From Gongronella butleri (Eukaryota; Mucoromycota; Mucoromycetes; Mucorales; Cunninghamellaceae): a stretch of DNA of 64,000 nucleotides. Each line of letters starts with the position of its first letter. Positions within the stretch are counted from its first letter, which is position 1. The notes below the pieces were generated by a model, which worked only from the letters and a program-made list of their open reading frames with translations, did not search any database and was not told the DNA's origin. Below, piece after piece: positions 1-12,150 of this stretch. The position numbers were made by a program, and so were the translations under genes. Location of the stretch: the NCBI GenBank assembly GCA_025201375.1, contig JAIWZP010000007.1, positions 186,001 through 250,000 of the forward strand, given 5' to 3'.

Positions 1-1506
1 CTCAGGCAATCAACGCGATCACTGCCGCCTTTGCCGCGCTTTGCCGTGGACTTGGGGCTGCTAAGGCTACCCAGTGCACCGGTCAGAGCACACCGGTGAC
101 TCCGAGCGTGGAAAATCAAAGCCATCGTGAAAGACGACTTTCCACTGGAAGCAGCGGATGCACCACGGTTCCTCGTCCTCGATGGTGCGCGAGCCATCAG
201 CAAATTCCATCGTCAGGATGACGTTGTGGTCACGCCCGCGCGCATCCGTGCGGACGCACCGCTCGCTCCTCATTTGAGACGATTAATCATCTACAAAAGA
301 GATATTTTGAGCTCTTCCTTGTCTTTTTTTTTTTTTTTTTTTTTTTTTTGTGACATACTTTCTTGGCGTAGTCCGTGTCCGTCTTGTGTCGATTGACGTG
401 GACTTTGCGACGCTCCTACATTCAAATGATGCATTAGATGGAGTCACCCTTTGATATCCACCCCTTTTAAGCAAAAAGGTGATCCTCATCGCGACACGGC
501 TTGCACTTCACGTAAAACGTTTTCCTGACCAGCGCTCCGCGCGTGCGCACCTCCATGAGTACCGCGATCTCCTTCTCTTCGCGCCAACCCTTCGCGCCGC
601 CACACTTCATACGCGGCACGGTGCTCTCGGTGTGCTCCTTGTTGTTGGTACCTTGTACAATCCAAATAAAATATCATTCTGCATTGCCGCAGAATACACA
701 TGCAAAACAGGGCCAACCTCCTTGACAAAAGAGACATGAATGACCGTGTTCCGCGCCGAGAAATCTCCATTTCCCACATCGAGAGCTTACCAATGGCGCA
801 GGCTTTTGCGCTGACTGCGATGCAGTTATTTTTGAGCAATATCGACCAAGCAGATGGCGAGATGATTGCAAAATAGTACGAATGTGAGCTTTTTTGGTAT
901 TTTCGAGTCTAGCAGAATAAAAAAATTGGCACAAAAACGATATAATGAATATCTGGGTGTTTTTTTTTTGTGCGGGCGCGCGAGCACGCGCCCCCTTGAG
1001 CTTTCAAACCTTTTTCTCGCGGTAGAACATAGAGTGGGTCGTACGCTGCAAGAAAAGAATGTGAGTGCCGCGCGTCAAATCGCGTCAAACTCCATTTTTT
1101 ACTGTTTACCGACGCGTCTTGGGGGCATGGTGGAAATAAAAAGTGAAAAGAAAAGAAGAAAAAGAAAAAAGGTGATAAAGTGGCGATCTGCGCAGTCTTG
1201 AAACGAGTCGGAGTCCGAATCGCGCATCACCTGGTGCACCATGCCGAATAAAAATTTCTTTTTTTTTTTTTTTTTTTTTACGCAAGCAGCTCGCGAGCTG
1301 GCTTGCCCCAATTCCCCCATTATCTCATTCTCGTTGAAATGTGTGCATGGACAGCACGATAGCCGGATGGGAAACGTGGGGCTAGACGGCTGACGCTCTT
1401 TTTTTTTTTTTTTGACAACGACGCGCGCTGCAAGCCCCACTCATGAAGATTTCCAGCATTCCAGGTGACAAAGAGCAGATTAGAAACATGACTTTTTTTT
1501 TTTATT
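1..1506. other. Unassigned region with possible minus-strand Cys-rich remnant
   Basis: No gene could be modelled with confidence. On the minus strand, two open stretches contain paired cysteines that look zinc-binding. One, around 490-660, reads ...MKCGGAKGWREEKE... and ends ...VKCKPCRDEDH. The other, around 67-273, contains EEPWCIRCFQWK and later CSDRC. A short splice-bounded open segment, ERRKVHVNRHK, lies between them near 375-425. I could not join these into one frame: the connecting frames contain stops. The sequence from 840 to 1506 holds T runs (for example 324-349 and about 1258-1279) and no recognisable coding sequence. It probably includes the 3' flank of the Mios-like gene. The pieces could be a decayed gene or exons of a gene continuing beyond the left edge. 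Confidence 0.25.
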
Positions 1507-3699
1507 TCATTCCGAGAATGGCTGGCATTGGCAAGCGCAGTTGCTCACTGGGCAGCTCGAGTGCTTTTTGAACCATTCGGACATGTGGATGGCATGGCCG
1601 CCGTGCCTACAGGTCTGACACCACGTGAACCACATATTCAGACCCGATGGATCTTCTGCAATGGGGAAGAAACCGGTAAATCAAGCGTCCACCTTGTTTT
1701 TTTTTCTTGTTTTTTACTTACCACTGATGGCATTGTTAGTCACAATGGCCTGTCGCATAGCGTCATTGGGTGTGCCGAGATTCAAGAGGCAGAGTGCGCA
1801 CCTCGGGAGGGCTTTGCGGCAGCTGGAGCAGATGTTGATCTAACAAATCGCATAAAAGGGTCGAATCAGATACGCGCTAGGCAGCGAAGCCACGCGCTTT
1901 TACCTTTTGTTTTCCCGCCATCCTGTTGTTCGTCGATGGCGACACGCTGGCTTGCACGTTGACACGCTTGCCGTCGCGACTCTTGACATTGGGTGCGACA
2001 ATGCGATGACCCAGTGTTTGCGCGCAATACGAGCACCGCACATACACCTGCGGCGGTGCCACATCCTCTGTCGCGTGCATCAGCTTGCCGCGTTCAATGT
2101 CAAATTTGGCGCGCTGGCGCCACAATTGCCATCGATCAAGCAATGTGCGGTAGCTACAGCAAAAAAAAAAAAAAAAAAAAAAAAGGCAAAAAAATGAGCA
2201 CCATCTTTTTTTCCCTACTGGTTGACCTACCATTCAACCCATTCCTCGCAGCGCGCGTCTTGGATCTTGCGTGGCATGACAAAGCTGGCGATGAATGCGG
2301 CCGATTGCACGTCACCAGTGCGATCGACATAGTTTTCAAGTAGATTCATGCCGTGGGTATACAAGCCAGTCACCATCAATCCTTGGACGTCGCCTTCTGA
2401 TGTGACTGTGTCCAGCACACGCGCGAGCCAGCCGCTCAACTACGCCAATGCGACCGGAAAACGGTCAGACGTGAACACGTAAAAAAAAAAAAGAGAAAAG
2501 AATGGTACCTGATTGTCCTCGAGAAAGCGGAGCGCGATGACCAGACGTTCTTGAAGTGGTATCAGCGGATCGTCCAGGACGTCTGTCCAGTCATTGGAGG
2601 CAATGTATTTGAAAATGGCGCGAAGGTAGGGCTGCGCGTCCAATTCCTTGATCAGCAAGTCACACAGATGCTGCCATGTAGGATTGCGCGTGCTGTTCCC
2701 CCGACAGCCCTCCAGGACCATGGAAATCAACTTGCGCTGGAAGCCTAAATCAATTGGCCGCGTGAGCAATGATCAGCAATCCTATCCGAATGCCCATTTC
2801 GCTCCTCATACCTTGAGACGGATCTTTGGCGTCCGAGAGGATGTCAATTGCGCGGTCTGGTAACCCATTGAACATGGCCCATGCCGCCGCCTTGTCATAT
2901 TCTTCTTGCTCTTGCAGGCTAATAACAAGAAAAAAAAAAGATAAACGACGCGTTTGTGCAAGGGTAGCTTGGTGTCGTACTCGAGCAAAACTTGATCAAG
3001 TCCACTGATGGTCATGTCAAACCCGCAGGCGGAGAGAGCTGATCGACGCTGGTCAATGTTCTTTGTGTTGGTGTTGATGTAAAGTTGGTCGGCCTTGTTG
3101 TCGGCCATGCGCGGTGAGCTGCCTGGCGACGCCCTGCGGCCCTTGTCTAATCGGATTCTTTGTAAGCTTTCCATTGTATCACTCATGCCATCATTTACCT
3201 GTGCCTGTCCAGATATTGTACACGCCTCGAAAATACACATCCTTCAACGGTGAGTCGTGAATTCCTATGAAAAGGCAAGTCAATGGCTTTTTCTAATTTC
3301 TGTTTCGTCGCCAAGGGTTAGCTTACGCTCTAACCATGTCCAGAGCGACAGCAAACGCGTGTCTTTGGCAACAATTTTCGTGTTGTCTTTGCACTAATTG
3401 GGGGAAAAGCGTGAGCAAGCAATAGCCAGCAAGAAACAAGAGGCAAAGCTCCACTTTACATTCATTTGGTACCCTGCTACCGCTCGCTGGTGCATGAGAG
3501 TGGCGACGTCCGTGTCGTTTCTACAAAAAAAAAAAGTGAACAAAACGACCGGTTTGAGGCTTTTTGGCCACTTTTGCTTATTCCAAAGCCCTTACATTGT
3601 CTTTCCGGGTGCTGACAAGGGGTCACCCCATAATAGGTGGGTGTTAAACGCTACGAAAAGGTGGCTTCCTTGTGGTTGCCAGGATAGTGCTCCCTTCAT
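1507..3699 (-). CDS. SEA4: Mios/Sea4-type SEACAT (GATOR2) subunit, lacking the WD40 half
   Basis: The predicted protein has 510 aa in 11 exons: 3699-3596, 3520-3460, 3393-3327, 3264-3199, 3146-2981, 2918-2812, 2744-2509, 2439-2231, 2153-1904, 1839-1722, 1655-1507. It matches the C-terminal part of Mios, a subunit of the vacuolar SEA/GATOR complex that signals amino acids to TORC1. Seen in the sequence are the alpha-solenoid ([19 protein letters not shown], then [13 protein letters not shown]), a zinc ribbon ([14 protein letters not shown]) and the terminal RING-like module ([18 protein letters not shown], then [10 protein letters not shown]). Human Mios has about 875 aa with an N-terminal WD40 propeller. 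Here only a short first exon precedes the solenoid, and the divergent ERG27 gene starts 198 bp upstream, so no propeller fits. The loss may be a real truncation or a gene split elsewhere. The ATG choice is the least certain part. Confidence 0.88.
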
Positions 3700-3897
3700 G
3701 GTGGAAGAAAGAGGACAAAAAAGAGCGCCAATTGAATTTTTGTGATCAACTTTTTTTTTTTTTTTTGGCCTGTCATTCGGTCACAAGGTCCGAATGCGTC
3801 TGATCCACCCCTTTTTCTTTTTCGCTCGATTTACCCCTGGTGGCCCTTTTCTCTCTTTCTACTCCAAAATCGTCCATTTCATCTTTTTTTGTCACTT
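3700..3897. promoter_or_regulatory. Divergent intergenic promoter region, Mios-like gene / ERG27
   Basis: These 198 bp separate the start codons of two genes read outward. The stretch contains a T run (about 3751-3766) and pyrimidine-rich sequence just upstream of the ERG27 ATG. I see no clear TATA box. Sharing of control elements is inferred only from the spacing. Confidence 0.5.
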
Positions 3898-5191
3898 ATG
3901 CCAGGCACTGCTATTGTTACTGGCGCTAATGCCGGCGTCGGTTATGGCCTGATCCAGCACCTTTTGCAGCGCGATCCCGACATGGGCATCATTATGGCTT
4001 GTCGCAACCCCACAAGGGCAAACCAGGCAAAGCAAGGCTTGCTCGCTGAGTTTCCCGGTGCAACCATCCATATCGAGCTGGTTGACACCAGCAGCATTGC
4101 CAGTGTCCTCGCTTTTTGCGCAGCAATTCGCAAGCAGTAAGACGAAATTCTTCTGCTGCTGCCCTGGACCGCCAAGGTTTTAATTTATTTATTTTATAAT
4201 TTGTAGATTTACCTCCATCAGCCATTTGTTTTGCAACGCGGGCATCCTGAGCTCCACAGGTATCAATTGGTCCCTGACGGCCTACCTGGTTTTCACGGAC
4301 CCGATCGGGCTCATGGAGCGCGCTGACGCCACAAAACAGGCGGTGGGCGAGATGAACAAGGACGGCATGGGCAAGGTCTTTGCCGCTAATGTCTTTGGAC
4401 ACTATGTCATGGTAAGTCGCCCCCTTTTCTGGGCAGCTGCCATGCGTGCCCCGGAAGGACACTCATTTTCGGCCCACGTGAAAAATAGATGCGCGAATTG
4501 GAGTCTCTGCTGGCCAGCTCCGGCGACGGTCGTGTCATTTGGACAAGCTCCATCACCGCAAGTCCCTCGAGCTTTGATATTGACGATTGGCAAGGCATCA
4601 AGTGGTAATTAAAAAAAAAACATCATCTTTGTCTTTGACACATTATCTTTTCTCTCTGTTTATAGCCTTGAGCCATACGAATCGTCCAAATGGGCGTGCG
4701 ATTTACTAGCGGCCGTCAGCACTGAGCGCTTCAAGACGCAGAATATGCCCATCACTTCGTTCACCACATCACCTGGCGTCGTCGCTACTAGTATTGCCGA
4801 CCTCCCCGGGTGGATCAAAGCACTCCGCGTCGTTTTGCATTACATTGTAAGCCAACAAGAGGAGCACATAGCATGCCATGTGCCTATTCCTTTTTTTTTT
4901 TTACGCGCGCTGACTCTTTTCCCTTGTTTTTAGATGCGTTTCATCGGCGTCACATCGCAGAATATCACTGGTTACTGCGGTGCCTTTGCAGATGCATACG
5001 TTGCGTTTGCGCCACTTTTGTTGCTGAATGCCACCATCCGATACCTTGCCTTGACCGACCGGTGGGGCCGCTCCTTCATTGGCGAACAGCCGCTGCCTGT
5101 GGACATGGACATTGCAACGCAACTTAACGACAAATGCGAAAAAATATATCAGGCACACAAAAGCCTTAATAATAAAGAGAGCCTGGAATGA
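3898..5191 (+). CDS. ERG27: Erg27-type 3-keto sterol reductase (short-chain dehydrogenase)
   Basis: Five exons: 3898-4136, 4207-4411, 4489-4604, 4666-4846, 4934-5191. Erg27 reduces the C3 ketone during C4 demethylation in ergosterol synthesis, at the ER or lipid-droplet membrane, using NADPH. The protein opens with the Rossmann motif TGANAGVG. It then has the NAG motif in LFCNAGILS, followed by the GINW segment typical of this subfamily. NVFGHYVM-type sequence (AANVFGHY) and the catalytic YxxxK as YESSKW follow, with VIWTSS supplying the serine before them. The order and spacing match fungal Erg27 and animal HSD17B7 rather than generic retinol dehydrogenases. Exon phases join cleanly. It diverges from the Mios-like gene. 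The C-terminal part, after the MRFIGV exon, is less conserved but has a hydrophobic stretch suited to membrane association. Confidence 0.92.
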
Positions 5192-6439
5192 GAGCTGAGT
5201 TCATTTTGGCTGGAATCAGCGCCATGAACCATGATCAACATCCAGAGCTTGCTAATTAATTCGTATCATATCACATGTATCATACTGTAAAATCACCAGA
5301 GACCAAAATTCTGAAAAAAAAAAAAAAAATACACAGTGTATTCCCCGATGGTGGATCCGTGATCCTGGAACCTGGACCTCTCAAATTTGGTGTGGTTTTT
5401 TTTTTCTGCAAGAGTAAAGCGCGCCTGATACCATCCGATTCGCGAAAAACATGTGTGCTGTACGTATCTTTGGAGAATTGGGTCAGCCATCAACAACTGG
5501 TCCATATTTGGGAACAGATGACCAAGTTTCTGATTGAGGAAGCGGCCCGTTTCACGTAAAGGAGTAAAATCATCACCATTTGGTCTCGTACTGCGGTAAC
5601 GGCTGAGCGCATCAACACGTGAGGACGTGAGGACGCGAGACACCTCCGATGAATCAGGCAATCAGCGGCTAAACGCGGTAAAAGCGCTTGTGGTTTGGGG
5701 CCATCGCGTCGAGCTCGCGGCGGGGGAGTCAGCCTTCAGGGATCGTTTTGACCCTGGTTTAGCCCTGAATTTATGAAAACGCATTTTCTCAGGACTGAGT
5801 GTTCCGATCACTGGGAAAACCTGGATCATTGAAGATTTGAGTCGAGTATTCACTCGTCTACTGTAAATTTGGCGCCATATGGTCAGGCTCATCAGAAGGA
5901 ACGCGTAAAATATTGCTCGGCGCTGGGTTTTCACGAGCAAACACGAATCTCGAGAATTCTCGACTGAGTGATCTGATTGGCAAAAAAAAAAAAAAATGAA
6001 TACCGTTGAGAATTGGGCCCAAGAGCGTGAGTGTCTTTAGAGTTGCTGCCTTGCCACGCTTCAAAGCGTAAAAAAAAAAAAAAAAAAAAAAGAGCCATCT
6101 GCTTGCGTGTCATCGTGCCAAGACGCCGGTGTCACTCATTAGCGATTTCAACGCATGCAATTGCGCCCTGTGTTCACGTGCCGTGCCCTTGGATTGGTTG
6201 AGCATTGACTTGATCCATGACGGATACACAAAACCTACACGCCCCTTCAAAAGTCTATTCATGCGGACCTGCATCCTTTTTTTTTTTTTAATTTCAATCG
6301 CGTTGCCCATGAATGCAGCGAGGCAGCAACCGAGCCACATTGCGATGGCGTTCATTGTGGCTGTTTCATCGCGCAAAAGTGATTGGAAAGTGTGGAAACA
6401 GGGCTGAGCGGAAAACAAAAATAGTCTGGGCTTTGCGCC
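5192..6439. other. Intergenic region with dispersed-repeat fragments
   Basis: I see no gene here. Open frames contain poly-K or poly-F from homopolymers and have no family signature. The segment 5937-5990 is nearly the same as 36282-36335 (CAAACACGAAT, then an AATTCTCG core, then ACTGAGTGATCTGATT). In both places GAGAATTGGG follows shortly after. The same GAGAATTGGG word also occurs at about 5473. This marks a dispersed repeat, probably the end of an old mobile element. Long A runs lie at about 5982-5995 and 6070-6090. Confidence 0.5.
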
Positions 6440-9400
6440 ATGGATCTTTTTTTGGCTCAACGTGAGACAAAAAGCGCTATTTTCTCTAAACTCTTTTCTT
6501 TGTGTGCTCGTCCCCCAGGTCTGAAAAGCATGGTGGCGATGGACTATGACAATTCTCGTTCTTATTTCGAATCATCACAACCGCTCATGGAAGAAGCCGT
6601 CCCTTTGACAGTGACTTCCACGCCTCGAGAAAAGCCCACCAACAAGGGTTGGGTCGACGAGATACCAGCGCATATCGAGGAGTTTCTACACACGCCACCC
6701 ACACAGGGGCTCTCACAAGACCAAGTCAACGAGCGCCTTGCCCGGTTTGGTCGAAATGAATTGCCTGAAAAACGACGCAACAAGATATTGCACTTTTTAT
6801 CCTTTTGTAAAGCGGCAAAAGAGAAACAGAAAAATTGGACGATTGCGCGACAAAAAAAAAGGGGGGATGGCCCTTCAGGGGGGTGTTCACGCACACGCCA
6901 CTCACGGCTTTTTTTTTTTTTTTTTTTTGCGTTAGTCACTGGCGCCATTGCTTATCTTATGATGATTTCTGTGATTTTGACGGCGGTGACCAAGGATTGG
7001 ATTGACTTTGGCATTATTCTTGGCATGCTAATTGTCAATGCGGTGATTGGATACGTGGAGGAGGCGCGCGCAGATTCTGCTGTGGCGTCACTGAAACAAG
7101 GACTCGCCCTGCGGACGAAATGCTGGCGTCAGGGGCAATTGGTCGAGGTTGACGCTGCGGAGCTCGTTGTGGGCGATATTGTCATTCTGCGCCTGGGCGA
7201 CATCATTCCTGCGGATGCGCGTCTGCTTGGTGTGGGCGTGAATGGCGAAATAGCCGAATGCGATCTGTCTGTGGACCAGAGCACATTGACTGGCGAGTCG
7301 TTGCTCGTGAAAAAGGGCAAGGGCGACATTGTATACTCGTCATGCATCATCAAGCAAGGGCAACAGCAGGCTGTTGTGGTGCGCACGGGCAAACATTCGT
7401 TCATAGGGCGCGCCGCCAGCCTGATCACCATCACAACCGACAGCGGCCACTTTCAAAAGGTGATCAATTACATTGGCAACTTTTTGATCTTGGCGACCCT
7501 GCTCCTTGTCATGATCATCTTCATCTTTGACTTGGTGGAACAGAAAATCAAAAATGGCTTTGTGTCAGGCGAACATGTTCTGGCCGCCCTGAACGAGATG
7601 GTTGTCCTCACCATTGCGGCCATTCCCGTCGGTCTGCCGACAGTCATGTCCGTGACAATGGCCATTGGTGCCAAGCAACTTGCGAAGCGCCAGGTGATTG
7701 TGAAGCGCCTGACGGCTGTGGAAGAATTGGCGTCCGTGTCCATTCTTTGCAGCGACAAAACAGGCACACTGACGATGAACCAATTGACCTTTGACGAGCC
7801 ATATCTTGGCGGTCAGCACACCAAGGAAGATTTGATCATGTACGCTTATCTTTCAAGTGAAATGGGCACCAAGGATCCCATTGAAGTGGCGGTACGATCT
7901 GCGGGTGATGGGCAACATCATCTTATTCGCAACGGACACGTCGAGGGCTACACGGTGGTGTCATACAATCCATTCAATCCTGTAGACAAGATGTCGCAAG
8001 CAACAGTGCAACACGGCGATGCGTCATTCCGCGTTGCCAAGGGCGCGCCACAGGCGATTTTCAAGCTCGTCGGTGGTGACGCACAAGCCGAGCAGATGGT
8101 CGAGACGTTTGCGGCGCGTGGACTGCGAGCACTCGGCGTGGCGCGCACGTCAACCACAGATCATCGCTGGGAACTCGTCGGTTTATTCAGTCTGATCGAC
8201 CCGCCGCGTCACGACTCGATGAAAACCATCCAAGAATGCGCCCAGTACGGCATTTCCGTCAAAATGATCACCGGTGACCAGACCATCATTGCAAAGGAGG
8301 TCGCCCAGCGCCTCGGCATGGGCCAACACATTCTCGATGCCGATCATATCGTCGATCCCGCTCTCTCCGAGTCTCAGCTGGCCGAAGATTGCTTCCAAGC
8401 TGATGGTTTTGCACGCGTGATCCCAGGTATAAAAAAAAAAAAAATAGAAAAAAATAAGCTATCAAAAAGCGGATTCGGTCGTCTGAACGTTTTTTTTTTT
8501 TATTATCATTTGTAGAGCACAAATATCGCGTCGTCGAGCTGCTGCAGAACATGGGCCACTTTGTTGCCATGACGGGTGACGGTGTGAACGATGCAGCGGC
8601 ATTGCGCAAGGCCAACGTTGGCATTGCAGTGGAGGGCAGCACAGATGCGGCACGATCGGCATCAGATGTGGTGCTTTTGGAACCTGGTCTCTCTGCGATC
8701 ATCGAGGCTGTCAAAACGTCGCGCGTGATCTTCCACCGATTATATTCATACGCATTGTATCGCATCGCATCCACCTTGCACTTTTTGCTGTTTTTCTTCG
8801 TGGTGACGCTCGCCGAGGACTGGCGAATGCCACCCGTGTTCCTGATTCTGATCTCCGTGCTCAATGACGCTGCGACTCTTATCATGGCCGTCGACAATGT
8901 CGCGATCAACCCATACCCGGAACGCTGGAAGTTGCCTCAATTGATCTTTTTATCCTGCGTACTCGCCATCGCATTGGCAGGCTTCTCGTTTGGCCACTTT
9001 TACATCTTCCGTGATGTGCTCCACTACAATGCGGGCCAACTGGCCACCGTCATGTATTTGCACATCTCTTCAGGTACGAAAAAAAAAAAGAAACAAATCT
9101 CACGTCGCGTCCCATTAACTCCTTTTTTTTTTTTTGCTTTCAGCCCCTCATTTTGTGATCTTTTCGACGCGCGTGGAAGGGTTCTGCTGGAAGAGCATAC
9201 CCTCGTGGCCATTCACTGCTGTTGTGCTTGGCACGCAGGTGATTGCGCTTGTTTTATCCGTTTACGGCATGTTCAACGAGACACCGACGATTCAGGGCAT
9301 TGGATGGCCTGTTGGCATGATCATCATTGCCATCTCGCTTGCCACGTTCCTGATTCTCGATGTGCTCAAGGTCTTTACCATCCGTCTGTGGGACAAGTTC

Positions 9401-9559
9401 ATGGCGCGACGCCATCCGCAATACCACGCCGCCGTCCCTCCCACTGCGGCACCCACACGCGCTCAGCGCTTCATGCAAAAGCAAGAGGAGCAACGATCGC
9501 GCTCAGGTTACGACCGCGCCATCCGACGCGGCTCTGCCAGCTCTCTGCAATCCTATTAA
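6440..9559 (+). CDS. PMA1: Plasma-membrane H+-ATPase (P3A-type)
   Basis: Four exons: 6440-6806, 6936-8426, 8516-9073, 9144-9559, giving 943 aa. A later in-frame ATG at 6539 (MDYDNS) would give 910 aa and is also plausible. The enzyme pumps protons out of the cell with ATP. Seen in order: cation-transporter N domain (GLSQDQVNERLARFGRNELP), TM1-2, actuator TGES (STLTGESLLVKKG), TM3-4 (PVGLPTVMSVTMA), phosphorylation site CSDKTGTLT, nucleotide-binding KGAPQ, hinge TGDGVNDAAALRKANVG and six C-terminal membrane segments. The length and lack of Ca- or Na/K-type inserts fit class P3A. The C-terminus (ARRHPQYHA... to SSLQSY) is Ser/Arg-rich, as expected for a regulatory tail. The first intron interrupts TM1 and restores HFLSFFTGAIAYL when removed. 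Confidence 0.95.
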
Positions 9560-9786
9560 ATCACTTCTTTTTTGTATATTTATTTTTTAAAATCAACCTT
9601 TTTTTTCTTTGCCCACTTTTTTCCTTTTCTTAGTTGGGCAGAAGCACCAATGGCATTCTTGTGTCACGGACGCGAAAAGAAAAAAATAAAAAGCGTGTCA
9701 ATTTTCCCATAGACTCTGATTTTGCCCCCTTTTGCTTTATCATCTCCAGAACCACGCCAAAAAAATCATGCAAAAATAATATAAAT
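9560..9786. terminator. Convergent 3' ends of the H+-ATPase and PP4 genes
   Basis: This short AT-rich spacer lies between two convergent stop codons. It contains several A-rich candidate polyadenylation words (for example AAAAAATAAA near 9680 on plus, and TTTATT on the other strand). No gene fits. The exact cleavage sites cannot be seen. Confidence 0.4.
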
Positions 9787-11273
9787 TTATAAAAAGTAAT
9801 CTGGTACAGATTTTTTTACAGGCACGCCCAGGAAATCCTGCTGAAAAATCAAAAAGAAAACGTGTGAGCGTGGAATTGGTGACACGACGCGGCTCCTTTG
9901 GCTTACCTGAGTAGCGGCTTCAAACATTTTGAAGTTTCTGTTGAGGTTGTGATCCAATTCCAATATCGCAGCAATGTTTCCGCATCTGAAAAAGAAGTGA
10001 ATGAGCATGGCGAAGCGAAAATACGCGCTTGAGGGCGGGGTCGTTTACCTGTAACAATAATTTGGCGCGGACCAAACGGTGACGATCGTGTCGTTGAACA
10101 TTGGCTTGTAGCCTTCCATGACGAGCTGATGCGCACGTGCGATCAATTCGAGCGAATTGGTATGCAAGAACTATGAAAAAGGCGCGTCAGCGTGATCATT
10201 TGCGCGGCAAATGCCTTTTTTTTTTTCTTTTGTCAACGTGATTTGCTTACGCTTCGCACGACCTCTCCACCAAACAGATAGCCGGCACCGCGCGGACTGT
10301 AGCCCCATCCCTCGATTTCTAAAAAAAAAAAAATAAAGTCAACGATACGCCACAATAGCCGTTGTGCGTCCCGGTGCTACCCTCAGGATCCGACCATAGC
10401 AGGTCGCACATGGCGCCATCATGGGGCACTTCTTGCTTGCGGTCGATGGTGCGAATCTGGAGAGAAAATAAACAAAGAGCGCGTCAAAAAGGGGCGCGAT
10501 GGTCATCTTTCGACGTCTTACCTGATCCAACGTGTTGATGCTAGGCGACAGGCCGCCGTGGACACAAAAGATGCGGTCGTCGATGATGGCACTGAGGCTG
10601 AGGTAATCAAAGATTTCGCAGCAGTATCGCCAAACATTCGATGACCCGTACTTTCGCAGACATTCCTCGTAAAAGCCGTAAACTTGGGTGATCTGCCTTG
10701 ATTCGTGGTTGCCGCGGATAAGTGTAATTCGATCGGGGTATCGCACCTTGAGCGCAAGCAAAAGCAAAAACGTTTCCACTGAATAAAAGCCTCGATCAAC
10801 GAAATCGCCTAAAACAAGAAAAATCAATTACCAATTGGCATGTTTTCATCTTTTTTTTTTTTTTTTTACCCATAAATAAGTAATTGGTCGTGGGGCAGTC
10901 GCCACCCACGCGGAACAGCTCCATCAAATCATGGAATTGACCTACAAAATCGTCAATGGCAATGAGACAATGACCTAAATACGAAAAAACAATGATTTTA
11001 CCATGGATATCGCCACAAATCTTTGAAAAGTGAATCTGAGTAAGCAAAACGTGCACAATTGAAAGCAATTCGAAGCTTACAGTGACGGGAGCATCGACTC
11101 GCTGGACATTGCTCTCCTCAATCAGAATTTCTTTTGCTTTGACACAAAGTTCCTTGACTTCTTGCTCGGTGATAATCTCGCCTCGACGCAGCTGGTCCAG
11201 TTGGCTACAAGGGAGAGCGAATGAGCGGGAAAATGGAAAAAACGCTATTGGTTTACCGATCAAGCTGGCCCAT
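9787..11273 (-). CDS. PPH3: Protein phosphatase 4 catalytic subunit
   Basis: Ten exons, several very small: 11273-11257, 11204-11081, 11020-11002, 10941-10870, 10808-10522, 10456-10381, 10318-10251, 10170-10049, 9985-9907, 9840-9787. The total is 305 aa, against about 307 for PP4 of other eukaryotes. It is a metal-dependent Ser/Thr phosphatase acting in DNA-damage recovery and other pathways. Metal and substrate motifs are GDIHG, GDFVDRG, RGNHES and [11 protein letters not shown]. The region [14 protein letters not shown] and the C-terminal VPDYFL place it with PP4 rather than PP2A or PP6. The third exon is only 19 nt and encodes ICGDIH. The final intron has two adjacent CAG acceptors, so one Gln may be present or absent. 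Confidence 0.96.
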
Positions 11274-11475
11274 AGTCGACTGGAAGCAAAGAAAATGGAA
11301 AGAAGAGCGGCTGAAATTTGAGTCATTGGTCTGCCGCCCAAAAAAAGGGCCGGTATTTCGCGTTCCGGACCCCTCCGGCGGGTTTTGAATTCGTTCGACA
11401 GGTATAAATTGGTCCTGTCATTCTTCCATTGTTTTTCTCTCTTGTTCTTTTCACCCTTCAAACCTCAATTTCACT
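11274..11475. promoter_or_regulatory. Divergent promoter region, PP4 / CHCHD2-like gene
   Basis: The two start codons are 202 bp apart and read outward. TATAAAT at 11403-11409 on the plus strand lies about 70 bp before the CHCHD2-like ATG, a position expected for a TATA box. A pyrimidine-rich stretch follows it. No equivalent box is obvious for the PP4 side. Confidence 0.5.
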
Positions 11476-12150
11476 ATGCCCCGCCAAGTATGTTGCGCTT
11501 GTTTTTTTGTTCTTTATTGGGTTTACATAGCCTGACCTTGATTCTTTTTTCTTTTTTTTGCATCGTTTTTTTTATTTCTAGTCTCGCCGCTCTGCCCCTG
11601 CCCAGCAAACCCGCTCGGCCCACACTATGGCTGCCCCTCGTCCCCAAGCGCCTCCTGCCCGCCAAGCACCCCCTCCTCAGCAGCAACACCACGCTCCTCC
11701 TCCCCAGCAGCAACAGCATGCTATGGCTCCCACTGCGTCTGCGCCTCCTGCTATGCAACACGCCCCCCAGCCCCAACAACCTGGTCTTTTTGCTCAGAGT
11801 AAGGCACATATTCCTTTTTTAGACAATGGCACACGTCATCTCACTTGTTTTTTTTTTTAATAGTGGCCACGACTGCCGCGGGTGTCGCTGTTGGTAGCGC
11901 CGCTGGCCATGCGATTACGTCGGGTGTGTCGTCCATGTTTGGCGGCAGCTCCGACTCTGCTCCCCAAGAGCAGCCTCAACAGCAGCAATACCAGCAGCCC
12001 GTCTACCAGCAGGCTCCTCAGGGCGCCTCGTGCGAAGTTGACGCCAAGGCATTCACCCATTGCATGGAAACCAACAACAACGATGTCACCGCCTGCCAAT
12101 GGTATCTTGACCAATTGAAGGCCTGCCAACAGATGGCTAGCCAGTATTAG
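11476..12150 (+). CDS. MIX17: CHCHD2/Mix17-type twin CX9C mitochondrial protein
   Basis: Three exons (11476-11487, 11582-11798, 11864-12150) give 171 aa. The first exon codes only MPRQ. The order of parts is that of CHCHD2/CHCHD10/Mix17: an Arg/Ala/Pro/Gln-rich N-terminus able to act as a targeting segment, then a Gly/Ala hydrophobic segment (GVAVGSAAGHAITSG), then a CHCH domain. That domain shows twin CX9C motifs, CEVDAKAFTHC and CQWYLDQLKAC. In the family these cysteines form two disulfides during Mia40-dependent import into the intermembrane space. The Gln/Pro-rich linker is longer than in yeast. Function in respiration or MICOS contact is by family only. Confidence 0.92.
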
